DNA from: Chrysomallon squamiferum | Lineage: Eukaryota; Mollusca; Gastropoda; Neomphalida; Peltospiridae | Assembly: GCA_012295275.1 (NCBI GenBank) | Contig: CM022674.1 | Span: 6,605,936-6,669,935, forward strand | DNA length: 64,000 nucleotides | Direction of reading: 5' to 3' | Shown here: piece after piece, positions 51,371-60,814 of the stretch | Numbering within the stretch: the stretch's first letter is position 1 | Layout: every line of letters starts with the position of its first letter | Notes under the pieces: model-generated | The model's input: only the letters and a program-made list of their open reading frames with translations | What the model was told of the DNA's origin: nothing | Database searches by the model: none | Position numbers and translations under genes: made by a program

Positions 51371-54300
51371 CAGTAATAGTAATAATAATAATAACAGTAA
51401 TAGTAATAGTAATAATAAGAACAACAATAATAAACTTGCTGGCTTATAAGAAAATAATAATAAGTAATTAACTTTCACATAAATAAATAGGTAATGTAAA
51501 TAAATAAATAAATAAATAAACAGAAAATTAAATAAATAAGTGCATAGATAACTAAAAATAAATAAATAATTAATTAAATAAATAGATAACTACATAAATA
51601 AAATAAAAAATACAGTAATAATAAATAGAAATTAAATAAATAAGAAAATAAATAAATATATAGATAAATAAAAATAAATAAATAATTAATAAAATAAATT
51701 GATAACTACGTAAATAAAAAATAAATAAATAAACAGAAAATTATGTAAATTAATAAACAAGTATTTCTGTAAGTAAATAAATAAATAAATAAATTGATTA
51801 ATATATCTGAAACGGTTTCAAAAATCAGAAATTTATAACTAACATGTGATTAAAGTCATAAAACAAATACCTATTTAACTTCATCATATTTAATCATTTA
51901 AAACTCGTTAAAAAATCTAAAAAATTAAACATCTTCAGGATCCTAGCTTCCAATCAATGGATCATGAAGGCACTGCAAATTCTTAAATGCTCGCCTAAAT
52001 GAAAATCGATGACAGAAATTATTCCAAGAATGTTAGAATGTTCGAAAAACAGATATTTACCACACAACATGATGTAGCTGGAATGGTAAGTAAGATTCAG
52101 TCCAACGAAAAGCAGTCCTGTTCGTGCCATGTCGCAGAGGGTGCAAGGTATGAAAATCATTTTGTTGTAGATCTTGGGGTCAGGTTCTTCGGGAGGGAAA
52201 GGGCGTTGGTGAGGACCTCGGACAGGCCTATTACGTGGTCGATGTCGTCGATCCAGTTGTTCATGTGTGTCAGTACGACCGAAGATTATGAAGTAGAGAA
52301 TGACGCAACATGTTTGTCCAAAAAACTTCAAACATGCCTGAAACAGATATCAGTGATATTTCTTAATGGGACAGGTACATGGATGAATTAAAGAGTGGAA
52401 TTTAGAATGTTAATAATTTATAAAAAACATTTTTATTTTATTTTAAATAAAACATTTGAGGATGGATTATTGATGAATGAAAATTCATAATGGAAGGAAG
52501 CATGGATGGATAGATGGATGGATGGATGGATGGATGGATGACAGAGTGGAAGGAATGGATATTAGAAGAATAAAATAAAAACTGTTGATAAACCAATAAC
52601 TGAATGGTGTTTAGTCAAATAAAAATTAAGGATAACTGGATGAACAGATTAAAATCATAACAACAACAACAGCAACAACAATACATAAACAACAAACAAA
52701 AATCAAATATATAAAGATAATAAAAAAATATGATTGCATAAACAGTTAAATAATCATAAACAAAAATAAATAAATAAATAAAATACATACCAAGAAAAAT
52801 GGATGCTTAAATTCATGAAGATTCAGATTTGTACCAGTTGAATTAACATGGTTTCCCCATCTGAAAACAAAGTAATAAATTTAAGTGAGTGTTTTACAAT
52901 AATAATAATAAATAAGATTCAGTAATTAAATAGTAATCAATAAAAAATAATTAAAATTATAGAATATTAATCAAAATAAGCAAAAAACTATGAACAACAT
53001 GAAGATCAAAAACCATAATCATTAATAATGTCAAAAATAAATCTTTTAGTAAGAATGAAAATAAACGTATAAATAAATAACAACATAAACAAGGACTTAA
53101 GAAGAAAAATAAATCATAATAAATATAATGAAATCTTTAATTAACAAATGATTATTAATTAATAGTAATAATAATAATAACAACAACAACAAAATTAAAT
53201 AAAACAAAAAAGAAAATAGCGTTTAAATTAAATCAAATCAACAGTGAAACTAAAAAAAATATTTTTATTCGATTACTTTTTCGTTTTTTGAAAAGAGGAA
53301 AATAAATGAAATACTTTGGGTTTTAATTTTCTTCTCAAAGAGAAACTGGAATTTTAATGTTAATTTACTGAAATACACATTGTTTATTTCATTTATTTAT
53401 TATTATTATCCTCATTAGTTTATTATTATTTTAATTATTTATTACTGTTCATGTATATGGGTCATTCTGGGTCAAATCACCCAATGGGTTAAACCCAACC
53501 ACCTCAGATTTTTATGAAACTTGGTATACTGCTGGTTGGATCCCATAGCAACAAATCCGAAATTTTAGACCAATTGAACCAGTGGTGTGGGAGATATGGC
53601 TCAACAAATATTGAGATTTTTGGCCAAAATGGATGTGGGTGCCAACCTTTGAACCCTCATATCTCATGAACTACTGGGCCAATCTTCATAAAATTGGGAT
53701 TGATGAAAAGGCAATATGACAAGGATTCCAAATCTGCCATTATTGTTCAGGTTGGAGAATGATGGGGTACTCTGACCTTTTGACTTTTGATATGACATTG
53801 AAATTGACCTTGTGGATCAAGTGACCTTGAGACAAGATGACCTTTCTTGAATTTTAATCTCCCACATGTTAACGAAAACATATAAAAATTTCAGAGGTGA
53901 TTTGTCACAGAATTACCCACATACATACTACATACATACATATATATATATAAACACACACACACATATACACACATTAATCCTTCAGTCAGAGTATGTA
54001 GTGACAAGATACTATGATGAAATAATTTCTATATTTTTGGGCACTAACAAAAGAATATTTTTTTGGGACGGAATTATATTTGCTTGTTACATTTCTTAAC
54101 TGCTGGTTTGCATCTTAAAAGACCATTCTCAAAACGCTTTTCATTTTAAAAATAACAAACATGTTGTTTTGAAGAATATTTTTTTTAATTATTATTATTA
54201 TTTTTCAATGCAGTTACAAAATCATTACACATAAATAACTATTCTCAAGAATGGTGAGGAATAAAATAATTATCCTCATATAATTCTTAAAATTATTCAG

Positions 54301-54579
54301 GACTGCAGTGTAGAAAATAAATAAATGGTCCTAATCTTAAGTCAGTAAGCAGATATTACCGACATATCTATTACTGATGTGTGTACGAGTGTATGAGTGT
54401 TTCTCACTTTCTCCGAGTCTGTACATGATCGACTGTGTGTAGGTGTGTGTCTGTGAGTTTATGTATGTACTTCTGAATCTATATGTACATAAATAAGCAC
54501 GAGTTTATATACGAGATATTTGTTGTGTATTTAAATTCATATTAATACAACACACACACCCACACACACACACACACAC

Positions 54580-54614
<35 letters not shown>

Positions 54615-54966
54615 TAAATATGTAAGAGACTATTTACAAATAAGGTTTTGACAGTATGTTCGATACTGGATTTTTCATTTCATCACATTCTACGAGGTGA
54701 TAGTAATTTAACACGAAATTTGAAAAATGAAAAATAATTTATTTCAAATACTGTTTTATGACAACAATTAATTTCCTCATCCACGATGTCAGTATATCAG
54801 TCTCAAATATCTGAACTACAAAAGAAAAAATTATAAATTTTGCGAAACTTCAATAAATGTAGTTTCTGAAGTTAACATAATGATCATTAATACTTTACCC
54901 TGGTGCCCAGTAATACAAACTGCCACTGAGGATATACAGAAAGCTGACAACCATTGGCGATGCCAT
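46496..54966 (-). CDS. SLC35F6: SLC35F6-like transporter, eight coding exons
   Basis: Exons in gene order: 54899-54966, 52791-52860, 52061-52337, 51109-51279, 50367-50477, 49206-49361, 47201-47560, 46496-46563. All phases match, giving about 426 residues (vertebrate SLC35F6 is about 370). It is a drug/metabolite-transporter-fold membrane protein; the vertebrate member is placed in lysosomal and mitochondrial membranes and its substrate is unclear. Diagnostic segments are FKHPFF, CDMARTGLLFVGLNLT (the transporter helix), SGDLLIVMAMIMTSIQVILE, VKKHDISPLLAVGIEG and SRMVLDNIPSL. The start is an N-terminal hydrophobic helix at ATG 54966. Extra length lies in an Arg/Pro-rich loop after the second helix (residues about 65-85) and in the C-terminal tail. 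The intron after exon 4 has a U12-like donor. Confidence 0.92.
46708..47058. repeat. About 40-bp AT-rich tandem repeat in SLC35F6 intron 7
   Basis: Eight to nine degenerate copies with the theme AATTTGAAATGTATATATAA followed by TTATAAACTGGTAT occupy the intron between the last two coding exons. They end in a poly-A tract (47061-47079). They do not include a recognisable exon edge. Confidence 0.8.
48340..48660 (-). mobile_element. Decayed pogo/Tigger-type (CENP-B-like) transposase fragment
   Basis: On the minus strand, 48512 down to 48372 reads LSPEQICNADETAVC, then CLPRKVLA and IKDSKDRVTV. This matches the start of the DDE catalytic domain of Tigger/jerky transposases (typical text: EQI-NADET, K-SK-RVT). 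Flanking sequence on both sides has further similarity in other frames, with stop codons (VC*ENKGTDEAAALV*), so the copy is dead. It sits in SLC35F6 intron 6. Confidence 0.75.
49350..49790 (-). repeat. About 25-bp tandem array spreading from the SLC35F6 exon 6 acceptor
   Basis: The exon 6 edge (boundary 49361) reads AAACAC|CTGTAATAATCAG on the plus strand. CTGTAATAATCAGTGTGTTAAATAT then repeats many times to about 49500. A second family, ATCTGTGATAAACATAATAA alternating with CTGTAATAACAAATATGATA, runs to 49790. On the minus strand each first-family unit carries TGATTATTACAG, the same sequence as the true acceptor. So the acceptor and its upstream tract are amplified, with little exon sequence. 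Confidence 0.75.
50887..51000. repeat. TA and CA microsatellites in SLC35F6 intron 4
   Basis: A TA tract (about 50890-50920), a CT-rich segment and a CA tract (about 50954-51000) lie close to exon 4's donor at 51108. They create Cys/Val and Tyr/Ile artefact frames only. Confidence 0.9.
53455..53905. other. Unidentified non-simple sequence block in SLC35F6 intron 1
   Basis: About 450 bp of complex, better-balanced sequence stands out from the AT-rich simple repeats around it. It contains phrases such as CTCATATCTCATGAACTACTG and repeated GGTCA/TGACCTT words, especially at 53770-53845. It has no open frame of any length and no visible terminal repeats. A dispersed non-coding repeat or transposon remnant is likely, but I cannot name it. 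Confidence 0.5.
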
Positions 54967-55362
54967 ATTTTCACTAATCTTCAATAAACCTTTACTTTTT
55001 CTTCTATATTTTTTTTCCTCTTTTATTTCTTTTTTCCTTCCGTGATATTTTTATGTTCTTGTTTCATAAATAGAAATAATACTTCCTGGTTGGTTTTCCT
55101 CGTATTCTCTTCGGAAATATTCGTTTTATTTCGACAATTTTCACGAAAATAAACGATTTATTTTTTAACAAAAAAAATTGAATGGTTCATAATTATTCAT
55201 TGTTTCCCTATAAAACTATTCGCTACTCCTAAATTTTGAATAATTTCATATATATTATTTCATTTCAAATTTATCCCATAATAGAAACTATTTAACTCAT
55301 TCACCTATCTTGTCTCGAAAGTTTACGCTTGGCAAGTATTATTTGAAAACCGTCTAACAGCT
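54967..55362. promoter_or_regulatory. Interval between the SLC35F6-like start and tRNA-Pro
   Basis: This 396-bp gap separates two divergently transcribed genes, the minus-strand transporter and the plus-strand tRNA. It must hold the transporter's 5' UTR and promoter. I see no clear core promoter motif. The sequence is AT-rich, with runs of T and one CGAAA-rich patch at about 55110-55160. Confidence 0.4.
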
Positions 55363-55434
55363 GGCTCGTTGGTCTAGGGGTATGATTCTCGCTTAGGGTG
55401 CGAGAGGTCCCGGGTTCGAATCCCGGACGAGCCC
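55363..55434 (+). tRNA. tRNA-Pro (anticodon AGG)
   Basis: The 72-nt gene folds fully. The acceptor stem GGCTCGT pairs with ACGAGCC, with a C discriminator. The anticodon stem CTCGC/GCGAG holds the loop TTAGGGT with AGG at 55395-55397. The T arm has the perfect B box GGTTCGAATCC, and the A box is TGGTCTAGGGG. There is no intron and CCA is not encoded. A T run (55438-55442) follows as RNA polymerase III terminator. It looks intact although a retrocopy has inserted just downstream. Confidence 0.97.
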
Positions 55435-55662
55435 CATGTTTTTCTTTCATATTGTTCAAGATTTGTACTTACAGAATATTGTTATTTACTTATTTGTAAA
55501 ATCGTTATTTTTATCAACATTTGTTTGTTTTAAATATCCCGATTTAACTTTTGTTTTCTTCTTTTAAGAATGAGGAAATAAATTTAAATCCATTAGAGGA
55601 AGGCTGAACTGTGTTTGCTTAAATACTCATGTTGACTTTTAAAAATATATATTCATAAGAGA
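55384..55662. repeat. Left copy of a 279-bp target-site duplication
   Basis: This segment runs from inside the tRNA-Pro gene to ATTCATAAGAGA. By eye it is identical to 58440-58718. The two copies bracket a poly(A)-ended insert, as expected for target-primed reverse transcription, though the length is far above the usual 7-20 bp. Confidence 0.9.
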
Positions 55663-58404
55663 GAAGGAGTACAGTATTCCCTCGCTATTCGCGGGGGTTA
55701 CGTTCTTTACCCCCTCGCGAATAGCGAAAAACCGCGAATATTGGATGCAGTTTTAAAACGTCTATTATGAGATTATATACGGCACTGTAGAGTTTCTTGT
55801 TGATTCAAACAAACAATTTTACTTCCTGGAGATGAACACTCGACTTCAAGTAGAACACCCTATCACAGAATGCATCACAGGCATTGACATAGTTCACCAG
55901 ATGATCAGAATAGCTAAAGGTCATCAGCTTGCCTACAGGCAGACTGATATTCCCATAGAAGGCTGGTCACTGGAATGTAGAGTTTATGCCGAGGATCCTT
56001 TCAAGAACTTTGGTATGCCATCTGTAGGAAGACTGACTAGATATGTAGAACCATCAGCCATGCCAAATGTTCGCTGTGACAGTGGTGTGAAGGAAGGTTC
56101 TGATATAAGTATTTATTATGATCCAATGATCTGCAAGCTTGTAACATTTGGACCAAACCGACAAGAAGCCATTCACACCATGATTAATGCCCTTGATTCT
56201 TATGTTATAAAAGGTGTTACCCACAATATTCCACTGTTGCGAGACATTCTTACTGAGCCAAACTTTGTAGCAGGAGACATCAACACAAACTACCTGTCAG
56301 CAGTGTTTCCAGAAGGATTCATGGGCAAACAGCTATCACTTTCTGAGTTTAAAGAACTTGTAGCTTTGGCTGCTGCTCTGTATATCAAAGATCACCTCAG
56401 ATTCTCCACATTCATAAATCAAATAAGGTTGCCAAACCATCCTGATGAGCGAAATGAATGGTCAGTCAGTGTATATGTGTTACAGAAGCAAATTCCTGCA
56501 ACAATCAGACAGATAGAGAATGGTTACAAGGTTGATATTGATGGAGAAACATTGACTGTAACAGGCAAAATATGTTTTGTTTCACCAATCATGAACACTT
56601 GGGTAAATGGAGAAGAACGAATACTTCAGCTTACAAACAGAAATGGAGGGGGGCAGTATGAGCTGAGATTGTTTGGAACAGTGTTTTCAGTGAGAGTTTT
56701 TGATGATCTTGCATCAAATTTCTACAAATATATGCCAGAAAAAAAAGAACATGACAGTGGTTCAGCCATCCTTGCTCCCATGCCTGGTATTCTGAAATCC
56801 ATTACTGTAGAGCCTGGACAAAAAGTTGCAGAAGGTCAGGAGGTTTGTATATTGGAGGCTATGAAGATGCAGAACAGTTTGATAGCAGCCAGAAGTGCAG
56901 TTGTTAAAAAGGTATTTTTCAAAACTGGTGACACTGTGAATGAAGAAGATTTAATAATTGAGTTTGAATGATTGAACAGTATTATCATCCTTCTGACATG
57001 TCTAAAAAGTAATGAAAAATATATTTTGTATCTTAAGGAAACAGAAGTAACATACAAGATTGTTGTATTGGTACCAACTAACACTGACATAACAAGCATT
57101 TACTAACATCTTTAATTTAAAAATATTATAATGATGTGTGGTAGGAAATAGATTACGGGTTTATTAATGTGATACAGGTAATTTTTATGTTGAGGATAAT
57201 CTTAATATTATTCAAAAATTAAATGCAAAAAAGGGATAAAAAAGAGAGTATTTTTGCCCAGTAATTTGAGGTATATTGAATCATTTTAGATGAAAATTAA
57301 TATTCTTGCCTTGATAGTCATTAAGCTAGTTCCTGTTATCTTTATACAGTATACTGGTTATGTATTTTCATGATGGGCATTTAAAATATTTGAATCTCTA
57401 AACAAAATTGTAATCAAGTTCATGTATAATATTCAACTTTTCTTGATGAGTTCTTTTACAATAATTATGATTTAGCGATAAAGCACATGTCTTTATTCTA
57501 GACATATCTGTTTCATTTATATTTGGGTTATTACTATTTCATATATGCAGTGAATTTTTCTGGTGAAATTGTGGTGCGATAAGACTAAACTGCATATGAT
57601 TATTATATTACAAACATTATGAATAGAGAATATAATGTATCAATTAAAATTACTTTTCTTAATTTGAGAAGTTATTTTTAAGGTGGACAAGTTTTGCAGT
57701 TATTATTTTGAAATATTGTCACATGTAAGTTTGTCTTCTGTTAATTGTGTGAATTGAATTCATGAGAGAATGACGCAGTGTCATGCTTCTGTGCAACAAC
57801 TTGATCTTTAGTGGGTTTACAGAGAAGGATAAGGAAGACACTAGTTTATAAAAAAAATGAAATGAATGTAGAAAACAATATTGACTTTCACAGTCTACGG
57901 AAAATTTTGACAGCATAGAGGACCTATTGTAACTAAATTTATTGTGTGTAAAGACAGAAAAATAAATCAGCTGCACCCAAAGCACTAATAAACATATGGA
58001 GTTAATGAACATCTGAAAGAAATTGTATCCAACTACAAATCAAATAAAAGACAAAGGAGGTGAGTAACCTTAAAAGGGCAGGTTGATACAAGGAGTAGAT
58101 GGGACAATTACACAACGATCAAAGACAGATCAATCTGTAGTTGGTTGTATTTTCCTTCATATCTGTAGATTTAAAGATTATGTTGAACAGGTGAAGAAGT
58201 GAAGATAGAAATATTGGGGAATATACATGTAAAGATGCTAATTTTGTTGATTACTGAAAACTGAGAATTAATATAAATAAATGCTGAACAGATCTGTTAG
58301 TGGTGTTAGGGAATATATGACATCTATTAAATGCAAAATACAAATGCTAAAAATTTCAGATCCATGGACTACAGATAAATTCCGAACAGTAATAAAGGTG
58401 TTTG

Positions 58405-58439
<35 letters not shown>
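55663..58439 (+). pseudogene. PCCA: 5'-truncated processed retrocopy of propionyl-CoA carboxylase alpha
   Basis: PCCA is the biotin-carrying subunit of mitochondrial propionyl-CoA carboxylase. From 55781 the sequence reads GTVEFLVDSNKQFYFLEMNT and continues without introns to the stop at 56971. It keeps the C-terminal part of the biotin carboxylase domain, the linker domain and the biotinyl domain with EAMKM (biotin-accepting Lys near 56864, 34 residues before the end, as in PCCA). About the first 340 residues are missing, including the transit peptide and the ATP-grasp core, so carboxylation is not possible. A 3' UTR of about 1.4 kb follows, then AATAAA at 58391-58396 and 31 A's (58409-58439). 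The frame of 379 codons from ATG 55832 is intact, which, with identical flanking duplications, points to a recent insertion. Confidence 0.93.
55669..55745 (+). mobile_element. Terminal fragment of a Tigger/pogo-like DNA transposon
   Basis: The sequence TACAGTATTCCCTCGCTATT begins with TA-CAGT, as pogo/Tigger ends do. It is followed by a hairpin, CGCTATTCGCGGGGG against CCCCCTCGCGAATAGCG, typical of subterminal repeats in this group. Only one end is present. It lies at the 5' end of the PCCA retrocopy and was probably carried in with it. Confidence 0.6.
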
Positions 58440-58441
<2 letters not shown>

Positions 58442-58490
58442 TTCTCGCTTAGGGTGCGAGAGGTCCCGGGTTCGAATCCCGGACGAGCCC
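58440..58490 (+). pseudogene. Partial tRNA-Pro copy made by the retrocopy insertion
   Basis: This matches tRNA-Pro from base 22 onward (anticodon stem-loop, T arm and 3' acceptor strand), but lacks the 5' acceptor strand, the D arm and the A box. It is the start of the right-hand duplication and should not be a functional tRNA. Confidence 0.93.
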
Positions 58491-58718
58491 CATGTTTTTC
58501 TTTCATATTGTTCAAGATTTGTACTTACAGAATATTGTTATTTACTTATTTGTAAAATCGTTATTTTTATCAACATTTGTTTGTTTTAAATATCCCGATT
58601 TAACTTTTGTTTTCTTCTTTTAAGAATGAGGAAATAAATTTAAATCCATTAGAGGAAGGCTGAACTGTGTTTGCTTAAATACTCATGTTGACTTTTAAAA
58701 ATATATATTCATAAGAGA
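58440..58718. repeat. Right copy of the 279-bp target-site duplication
   Basis: It is identical by eye to 55384-55662 and follows the poly(A) directly. Divergence begins at the next base (GAAGG in the left copy, AAATC here), which fixes the duplication's right end. Confidence 0.9.
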
Positions 58719-58971
58719 AAATCCGAAATACTGTAATTAGCTTAACGATTGTATGTGTATCTCTGCAGTACCTAATAGCAGAGTATTCCGAAATAATAAA
58801 TACACCAGCTAATTAATAATAACAAAAGAAACAACAGTATTAACAGCGTAAGTAATACATTAATAATGATAATAATAACAATAGCTGAAAGTTCTGTAGG
58901 AACCAGTTTAAGAACAAGAAAAACGAGAATAGCTATAATTCACTGGCGTAATTAAGAGCTGGGTCAAGAAG

Positions 58972-59070
<99 letters not shown>

Positions 59071-59700
59071 ATTCCTGGATACGCCATTAAAATAACTGTT
59101 GTAGAAACTGCGGTAAAATCAATATTAGTAATAATAATAATAATGACATCAAAACCGAACTAGTGCAGTAACATCCATAATAATAAAAACAAAAATACAA
59201 ACAGTAACAACAACATAAACATTTAAAATATTAGTAACGAAAGTACCAGCAAGAACAACAACATAAACATTTAAAATATTAGTAACGAAAGTACCAGCAA
59301 GAACAACAACAACAACAACAACAACAACAATAATAATAATCCACACAGATCGATGACAGTCTTTGCAGATTTTTTGCGTAGTTACCAATTGTGACGTAGA
59401 ACAGAGTTTCCACGTGACAGTTTATAGTTTTGTTGTTTCTAACACGAATTCACAGCTGGCACTTTGGATACAGTAATTTACAGAGAAAACTGTAACAGTA
59501 TGAAAAAGGTCTAAATTAATTAATAATAATAATAATAATAATTGTTATTATTATTATTATTGTTGTTGTTGTTGTTGTTGTTGTTGTTTTCAATGTTTCC
59601 TCTAAATTGCGCAGTCGCTGCACTGGTGCCAAGTAAAAACGTTTTAATTTATATATATCAAAAATTTATGCTCGGTGGCTTGGAAAAATTAGGAACTTTG

Positions 59701-59744
<44 letters not shown>

Positions 59745-60036
59745 CATCATCATCATTATTATTGATGTTAGAATCAGTCTGTTATAATGGTTAGACTGGC
59801 ACATATTGGGTTCAAGTCCTTGTATTGTCTTATAACTAAGAAAATAACAAAATATTTTTCATTACAATAATTCCATGACAAATTTGCAGCTTTTTCGGAC
59901 ATCCAAGGGACAAAATCAAATTTAATAGTTGAAAAATTGGTTTTATTTATTTATTTATTTATTTATTATCAGTAATATATAATACGAAACTACGGTGTAT
60001 TAACACATATCTAATTTATTCTTATTTTTAAACTTC
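58719..60036. other. Intergenic stretch with microsatellites before the MLF gene
   Basis: No gene is seen. There is an AAT tract (about 58975-59018) joined to an AT tract (59019-59067), and a 53-bp direct duplication containing AACATTTAAAATATTAGTAA (at about 59218 and 59266). AAC (59304-59328), TTG (59561-59586), TTA (59700-59745) and TTTA (59942-59966) arrays follow. At 59788-59819 two boxes resembling tRNA A and B boxes sit close together, possibly a SINE remnant. Confidence 0.6.
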
Positions 60037-60040
60037 AGGA

Positions 60041-60105
60041 ATGGAAGGTCAGAGGTTAACCAAGCAGCTTTCAAGAACGGATTCAGAAGACGCTATTGAT
60101 TCTAC
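60041..60105 (+). CDS. Possible alternative first coding exon of MLF
   Basis: The segment ACTTCAG|GA-ATG is followed by 63 open bases encoding MEGQRLTKQLSRTDSEDAID plus Ser, then TCTAC|GTAAAT. The exon ends in phase 2, the same as the first exon at 60815-60864, so it can join exon 2 at 61986 in frame. This would replace the N-terminal MLGRSFFREFEDDPFF. The preceding acceptor implies an upstream non-coding exon. It is inferred only from splice sites and phase. Confidence 0.45.
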
Positions 60106-60121
60106 GTAAATAAATAAATAA

Positions 60122-60165
<44 letters not shown>

Positions 60166-60599
60166 ACGTCATTAAATTTTGAAATCTAACTTATAAATGT
60201 TGATCCTGCATCAGAACACAGAACGTTTTATTCTGCGCAGATTTTGTTCCTTATTATTTAATAATTTTTATTAATTAGATGTTGTGTTTCTTTGTAATTA
60301 TTCAAGTTTTTATGCTAAGATATTCATTTATTCGTTTGTATTTTATGATTAATAGAAATTAGTTTATGTTCATAAATAAATAAATAAATAAAGCTTTTAA
60401 TATAACTGTATGATGTATATTCTAATGCGCGCTCTCGTGTATGTAAACCATGTTTACACACATACACATTCATACGCTTTAAAATCTCTAAATTTAATAT
60501 TTATTTATTATTATAACATAAAAAGATAATAAAAACAATAGATCCCCGATAATTAAAATCAAAAAGATAATAATAATAATAATAAGTAAGTAAGGAAAG

Positions 60600-60814
60600 T
60601 TACGTGTTTTACCGAAGATGCTTTGTCACGGAAATAACCATATAAGGAAAGCAATTTCGATTGGTTTAAAAGATAGTGACGCGGTACACATATATACGTG
60701 ACAGAGAGGAAATTGCTGGAAAGGTCATCACTATAGTTGCTCTACTGCAGAAGGAAAACAATTTTGTGAATTAATCATTATTTGACGAAACAAAGACTGA
60801 AATAATTTGCTAAG
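60600..60814 (+). promoter_or_regulatory. MLF proximal promoter and 5' UTR with CArG and CCAAT boxes
   Basis: A perfect SRF-type CArG box, CCATATAAGG, lies at 60638-60647, and an inverted CCAAT box (GATTGG) at about 60659-60664. Both are 150-180 bp before the ATG at 60815. The region is less AT-rich than its surroundings. Regulation by serum response factor is a hypothesis from the motif. Confidence 0.5.

Noticed and set aside
53866-54099. A 77-codon frame in SLC35F6 intron 1.
   Set aside because: Largely a CA/TA repeat translation on the opposite strand of an intron, with no homology.
55832-56971. The PCCA frame considered as the true PCCA gene.
   Set aside because: It has no introns, lacks the first half of the protein, has an encoded poly(A) tail and flanking duplications, so it is a retrocopy.
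58440-58490. A second functional tRNA-Pro gene.
   Set aside because: It lacks the 5' acceptor strand, D arm and A box; it is half of the target-site duplication.
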